From Candidatus Cloacimonadota bacterium (GTDB lineage: Bacteria > Cloacimonadota > Cloacimonadia > Cloacimonadales > TCS61), in assembly GCA_030596265.1 (NCBI GenBank), contig JAUVKM010000060.1, positions 1 to 9,428 on the forward strand: DNA of 9,428 nucleotides, given 5' to 3'. Under the pieces are notes generated by a model, which had not been told where the DNA came from, ran no database searches, and worked only from the letters and a program-made list of their open reading frames with translations. A program made the translations under genes and the position numbers. The number at the start of each line of letters is the position of its first letter. The stretch's first letter is position 1. Positions 6,901-9,428 of this stretch are shown here, piece by piece.

Positions 6901-8812
6901 TATAACAATATTTAGAAGCAGTAATTTCATAATTGCCAACCTGTAGTTCAAGAGGAATAATTGCAGTTCCATTGGCATCTGTAGTTCCTGTTGCTATCAG
7001 GCTGTCTTCAGATGTAATAGCAATCGTAAATCCGGAAAGATCACTTTCAGAAATATCAATTTGAACTTCAATGAAATTAGCTGAAGATTGAATAACCGGA
7101 TCAAAGGTAAGTTCAATCTCTTTTGGGATGTCAGTTAAAACTTGTAATCCCGGGTCTCCTAAAAGATTATAAACATAGAAATAGAATTGATCTGAGTCTT
7201 CTGCACCTCCCCAAGCATGATTATGCGGATAATTATTGTATAACTCCATCTTCCCGCGCAGCAATAATTCTCCACAGCGAAATAATCCTTCTTGAGTAAC
7301 ACCCTGATAAATTCCCGCTGCATTAGCATTATTAAACCAGGTTTTTGTGTCATACTCGCTTGGTCCGATGAATCCGATGGCACCTTGTGGAACCGAGGTA
7401 TTTCCAGCCGCTAACCATTTCTCACCAAAACATGTTGTATATTGTTCAGAAGCAAAATCACCACCACCACAAGTTATACTTGTAACCAGGGGTAACATAA
7501 ACCCATTGTTTAACAGATCTATATCATCGATAGTAAACATAGGGCCTGTATAACCACCACTCCAATAGGAAGAAGATCCAGCTCCGCGAAAACAGATAAA
7601 AGATTCACCTTCACTTATTTTGTTTGCAAGCTGGGTATTCCCCTGCTGCCAGGGACTTATAAATGTATCGACAGTTGTATATTCAAAATCAAGAAGTTTA
7701 TTTCTGATTCCCATCAAAGTTTCACGCTGAGAGTAACCATTCCATTCTTCGACACGTCCAACCATTAAAGCACGTTTCTGCCAAGGGATATCCATAAAGG
7801 GATTTTGCTCATAATTGATTATTTTGGATACGATCGTCATTAGTTCCATATTACTTTGAACAGAAAGTCTGCCGATAAAAATATCTGGAAAATAATCATC
7901 TCCATCTAAAAGTGTATAATTATGATCACTTACATTCCAGGAGCCGGGTGGATAATAAGCTTCTACATAGAATGCCGGTATAACAATAAAACCACTTACA
8001 TCACCAACCAGAACAACAAATTCAGGAGGATTTTCCCAAGTATCATAAGCATTTTGTAGATAATCTTTTATATCATCGGCAGTTGTACCGATATCATCAA
8101 TAAAAACAAGTTTTGTTTGGAAGCCCAATTTTTCTTTCCAGCGGAGTAGTGGCTGCAAAATGCTCTCAACACTACTTGGGGCAATAAATAGATATTCCCC
8201 ACCAACTGAGCTTGTCCTATTTTCTGTACCAATGATCTTTTTAGTTGCTAGCTTATTGAAATGTGAAGAAAGAATCTCTTTTGTAAGCTGGTTTCTGGTA
8301 TCAGAGTTATCAATTTCAAAATCTATTTCTATATCTTTTAACACCCTGATGATGTTTTGCTTTGGATTGTACTGAATGGGGGAGATAGAAACCTGAGAGA
8401 ATCTGTTTCCCCGCATTATTGCAGGTTTAGCAATCGTAACAATATCTTTGGGAAACCAATCATCAACTGTATAGAGATCTTCCTGCTCATTAAATTCTAT
8501 CGATGCTATTTTGTTGGATAGTACGATTTCATCATAATCATATTTAATATTGGAAGATCTGTAATTTCCAGTATTTGGAAGTGAAACAAGCCTGGTATAA
8601 ACAGGTAATTCAAAAACATTTGAGATCATGCTGGTTTTGCAATCGGGAATAGTAATTCTATCAAAAACGTTTTCATTTATTATTTCTACTTTGATCTCGT
8701 TGATTTCAAAACTTCCATTAACTGTAAATGAATTTTCAATTTCAGAGAATTCTAAACTTAATAATTGAACAAATAATGCAAATAGAACAAAGATTAAAAA
8801 GATCCTTCTCAT
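3923..8812 (-). CDS. Gingipain-like C25 peptidase-family secreted protein, catalytic His replaced by Ala, T9SS tail
   Basis: 1629 residues. A signal peptide (1-20) and a C25-type pro-region (about 21-200) precede the peptidase domain (about 205-556), which shows the family landmarks FVVLVGD (265-271), LDGDDYFPDIFIGR (302-315), TCGGGDF (447-453) and CFGE (461-464). Cys448 aligns with the gingipain nucleophile. The family GHGS motif that carries the catalytic His reads GAGS here, so Ala411 (GCT, 7580-7582) replaces it. Beyond lie a carboxypeptidase-regulatory/Ig-like domain (565-650), two CARDB-like Ig domains (about 660-860), a nidogen-like beta module (880-1088), a BACON-like stretch (from about 1096), an unassigned segment (about 1130-1283), two PNGGE-type repeats (1290-1470), another Ig-like domain (1474-1531) and the sorting tail (1542-1629). 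The start is supported by GAGG at 8823-8826 and an in-frame stop at 8825-8827. It is probably a surface protein of low or absent classical C25 activity. Family is certain; activity is not. Confidence 0.93.
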   Translation of the reverse strand: MRRIFLIFVLFALFVQLLSLEFSEIENSFTVNGSFEINEIKVEIINENVFDRITIPDCKTSMISNVFELPVYTRLVSLPNTGNYRSSNIKYDYDEIVLSNKIASIEFNEQEDLYTVDDWFPKDIVTIAKPAIMRGNRFSQVSISPIQYNPKQNIIRVLKDIEIDFEIDNSDTRNQLTKEILSSHFNKLATKKIIGTENRTSSVGGEYLFIAPSSVESILQPLLRWKEKLGFQTKLVFIDDIGTTADDIKDYLQNAYDTWENPPEFVVLVGDVSGFIVIPAFYVEAYYPPGSWNVSDHNYTLLDGDDYFPDIFIGRLSVQSNMELMTIVSKIINYEQNPFMDIPWQKRALMVGRVEEWNGYSQRETLMGIRNKLLDFEYTTVDTFISPWQQGNTQLANKISEGESFICFRGAGSSSYWSGGYTGPMFTIDDIDLLNNGFMLPLVTSITCGGGDFASEQYTTCFGEKWLAAGNTSVPQGAIGFIGPSEYDTKTWFNNANAAGIYQGVTQEGLFRCGELLLRGKMELYNNYPHNHAWGGAEDSDQFYFYVYNLLGDPGLQVLTDIPKEIELTFDPVIQSSANFIEVQIDISESDLSGFTIAITSEDSLIATGTTDANGTAIIPLELQVGNYEITASKYCYIPQTNDLMVNSDASLILEDFSFSEQLISGFNSNLEFTIANIGVDDIEDIIITLSCNNEHISLSGNPIVLNILENGQNFSDEFEIQVSESWIDGEDVNLFMNITSDSGDFVFLCPTAIVSPELVVSEFLVQNSSNCLIQNELANITIELLNYGNFETGNFQAELICTNENAIIENAFSTFINIQQDETGIGNFTVLPENVISGEIVQFELKITNDDIILQNISFNYPIGIIDSTSVTFSESGYFAIESRDFGNFETPQYDWIEIDPTYGGDGSLLNADHTITDGATKIIPLPFQFNYYGSFYDHISVCTEGYISMETMPLVFHRNRNIPSGVGPAGMIAPFWDDLIDGRIYVKYDEEKNYFIIEWSDFKNEYDEISEIFQVILYDPEYYFSATVNKLIKFQYKEVSNTDHDENYATIGLENYQQDNGLLLTFSNIYPNTVHELQNETAILFCNNVDYGIPFISVEPESFFFTVPADSTFLVDLALSNALGSSDVSYEVSFAHFARVPSNDPSNFIEDLSRSIEGNFIISMTSIYIPIVPMGFLFYLVHPDVDGEGIQGITIDFPPGFYVNSATDIDVLEYNNEIGDGAEVSWGFEQGITILPSNVGIHINVNVTIDEDQTSPVEIGWYIEGDGSGVAPHEVSGTFTVDPTGDNYLWVTYPNGGETIVPSIQDTLRWNKYGDADFVKLSLTRDNEQTWQIIDGMAENSGSYPYTFDGPLSDECRFKVTTIDESSFDISDSLFSISAFNIIYPNENSILSYGTIETLLWEDTSIYENVRIEFSANNGYSWEIVTETTENTGSFIFTVSGPPSEYCIFRISNLSGSVQNTSGSFTIVDSPVNWLAIENTSGIIPAGENDINSITISSNGLEPAIYVAVIKIITNIGQILNIPITLDVLSNTPPVEHYILGQNYPNPFNPFTKIDYEIPAAGKITIKVYNIRGQYVKTLVNEHKEAGSDYTYWDGTDDKNRKVSSGVYFYQLESKGSTKTKKMILIK
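3926..4189 (-). other. T9SS type A sorting tail of the C25-like protein (residues 1542-1629)
   Basis: It begins GQNYPNPFNPFTKIDYEI and ends SSGVYFYQL then KTKKMILIK, the same module as in its two neighbours. It is more divergent: it has GQYVKTLVNEHKEAGSDY where both neighbours have GQKV(R/K)QLVS and AGQHS. This suggests a different history from the flanking tails. Confidence 0.85.
4403..4945 (-). repeat. Two tandem PNGGE-type beta-sandwich repeats in the C25-like protein
   Basis: Residues 1290-1380 and 1381-1470 are two copies of one roughly 90-residue domain. Each has a (Y)PN start, an L-W strand near residue 20, a strand ending in TW/SW, an E-N-(S/T)-G-S turn (ENSGSYPYTF and ENTGSFIFTV) and a C-(R/I)-F-(K/R) strand (ECRFKV and YCIFRI). 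This matches the Kre9/KNH-like or Ser-Thr-rich repeat seen in long bacterial surface proteins. The copies are well diverged, so the duplication is old. They likely act as spacers or binding modules. Confidence 0.7.
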
Positions 8813-8835
8813 AAATGATTTACCTCAAATTAAGG

Positions 8836-8863
8836 GATATAGCTTACTCCCAGCTTGTGTCAT
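8836..8863 (-). promoter_or_regulatory. Weak candidate promoter upstream of the C25-like gene
   Basis: On the minus strand ATGACA (8858-8863, one mismatch from TTGACA) is followed after 16 bp by TATATC (8836-8841, two mismatches from TATAAT). It would give a very short leader before the GAGG ribosome site at 8823-8826. The match could be chance in AT-rich DNA. The alternative is read-through from the partial gene upstream. Confidence 0.25.
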
Positions 8864-8888
8864 CCCAAGCTTCGATTTGATCGGAGCT
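8852..8888. other. Two overlapping, mutually exclusive stem-loops in the spacer before the C25-like gene
   Basis: AGCTTG (8852-8857) can pair with CAAGCT (8866-8871), loop 8. Alternatively AGCT-T-CGAT (8868-8876) can pair with ATCG-G-AGCT (8880-8888), loop 3, with one T/G mismatch. Both structures use 8868-8871. The spacer 8813-8926 (114 bp) has no gene. The hairpins could end transcription of the upstream partial gene, though no T-tract follows, or they could tune read-through into the C25-like gene. Confidence 0.4.
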
Positions 8889-8926
8889 AAGGACAACAGC
8901 ACATTATTACACTTTTATCTCTTTAA

Positions 8927-9428
8927 TTATTTTAAAAGTAAACATTTTTTTGTGGCTATGGCTTTTCCATCAGCAACTAGTTTATAGAAATATACTCCCG
9001 AGGAAACAGGTTTATTGTTATTATCCGTTCCATTCCATACAACAGAATGCTGACCTGCAGTTAGTTTACTGCTGACAAGTTGTTTCACTTTTTGTCCTTT
9101 CAAATTATAGATATTTAACTCTGCATTCTCCGAAATATCTGTAGCTAAATTAAATGTTATAGTAGTAGTAGGATTGAAAGGATTAGGATAATTCGGGAAA
9201 AGTTTAGGAGAATTAATAATAAGGTTGTTATCGCCTTGTACCGGTGAACCATCATTTGCTGTAAATAAGATCGCAGTTTCAGATTGAATTGTATGTACTG
9301 TCGGCGGGTATATATTTGCAAACGTAATGAGCAAACCATCCGTTTGTGTTTCATTTTCAATGCCAATAGTTGCGTAATTGTCACTATAATCATTATTATT
9401 TATCAATTTATATTGAAATAAAATATCA
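8927..9428 (-). CDS. C-terminal end of a secreted mosaic protein with T9SS tail (5' part beyond the window)
   Basis: 166 codons are visible. The frame stays open to the right edge, so the TTG at 9404-9406 is not the real start: the homologous strand ILFQYKLIN runs through it. The visible N-terminal part (FQYK, then YATIGIENETQTDGLLITF, NIYPPTVHTIQ, ETAILF) matches the end of the nidogen-like beta module at residues about 1034-1088 of the C25-like protein. A short linker leads to the sorting tail (from PNYPNPFNP to the terminal ATKKCLLLK). The enzymatic or binding function, if any, lies outside the window, so only "exported surface protein with this module and tail" can be said. It is on the same strand as the C25-like gene and 114 bp upstream, so it may belong to the same gene cluster. 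Confidence 0.85.
   Translation of the reverse strand, partial: DILFQYKLINNNDYSDNYATIGIENETQTDGLLITFANIYPPTVHTIQSETAILFTANDGSPVQGDNNLIINSPKLFPNYPNPFNPTTTITFNLATDISENAELNIYNLKGQKVKQLVSSKLTAGQHSVVWNGTDNNNKPVSSGVYFYKLVADGKAIATKKCLLLK
8930..9196 (-). other. T9SS type A sorting tail of the partial right-edge protein
   Basis: It starts PNYPNPFNPTTTITFNL, continues with NLKGQKVKQLVSSKLTAGQH and VVWNG, and ends SSGVYFYKL, ATKKCLLLK. It shares with the S8 protease tail an identical 15-bp run (plus strand AGAATGCTGACCTGC, 9044-9058 and 1108-1122), pointing to fairly recent common origin or gene conversion. Confidence 0.85.

Noticed and set aside
2892..8375. Several short open frames on the plus strand and in other minus frames inside the two long genes
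   Set aside because: They lie wholly within the two long coding frames that have clear domain matches, show no recognisable domains, and are expected by chance.
9404..9406. TTG as the start codon of the right-edge gene
   Set aside because: The frame remains open to the window edge and the residues before the TTG (ILFQYK) continue the homology to the C25-like protein (IKFQYK), so the gene starts outside the window.

Overview
This is a low-GC, gene-dense bacterial window. Every recognisable gene is on the minus strand, so the reading order is from the right edge to the left. Three consecutive predicted secreted proteins end in a C-terminal module with the NPFNPxT motif, a beta-sandwich, an SSGVYFY strand and a lysine-rich last strand. 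This is the type IX secretion (Por/T9SS type A) sorting tail, which resembles the FlgD Ig-like fold. Together with very long mosaic surface proteins and a gingipain-like C25 peptidase domain, it points to the Fibrobacteres-Chlorobi-Bacteroidetes (FCB) superphylum. The style is most like Candidatus Cloacimonadota or a neighbouring uncultured phylum. That placement is inference from protein style; no marker gene is present.

Layout in the direction of transcription: (1) 9428-8927 is the 3' end of a secreted mosaic protein that enters from beyond the right edge. (2) 8926-8813 is a 114-bp spacer with overlapping stem-loops and a weak promoter candidate. (3) 8812-3923 encodes a 1629-residue gingipain-like (C25) protein in which the nucleophile Cys is kept but the catalytic His position is Ala. 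(4) After only 16 bp, 3906-991 encodes a 971-residue subtilisin-like (S8) protease with an intact Asp/His/Ser triad. (5) 983-947 is a strong hairpin, probably the terminator of this operon. (6) 946-596 is non-coding, with a 7-bp-period repeat, an imperfect hairpin, a 16-bp tandem repeat and a promoter. (7) 595 to the left edge is the N-terminal two thirds of a tyrosine recombinase whose first catalytic Arg is Thr and whose beta-hairpin Lys is probably Arg.

The two protease-family genes are very likely co-transcribed and perhaps translationally coupled. Both products have signal peptides, long N-terminal pro-regions and beta-rich C-terminal domains, so they probably act outside the cell or on its surface in protein breakdown. 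A speculative link is that the active subtilisin processes or works alongside the C25-like protein, which lacks the usual His. The recombinase has its own promoter and is separated by the terminator, so it looks like an independent, possibly decaying, mobile-element gene. No tRNA, rRNA, CRISPR array or complete insertion sequence was seen.
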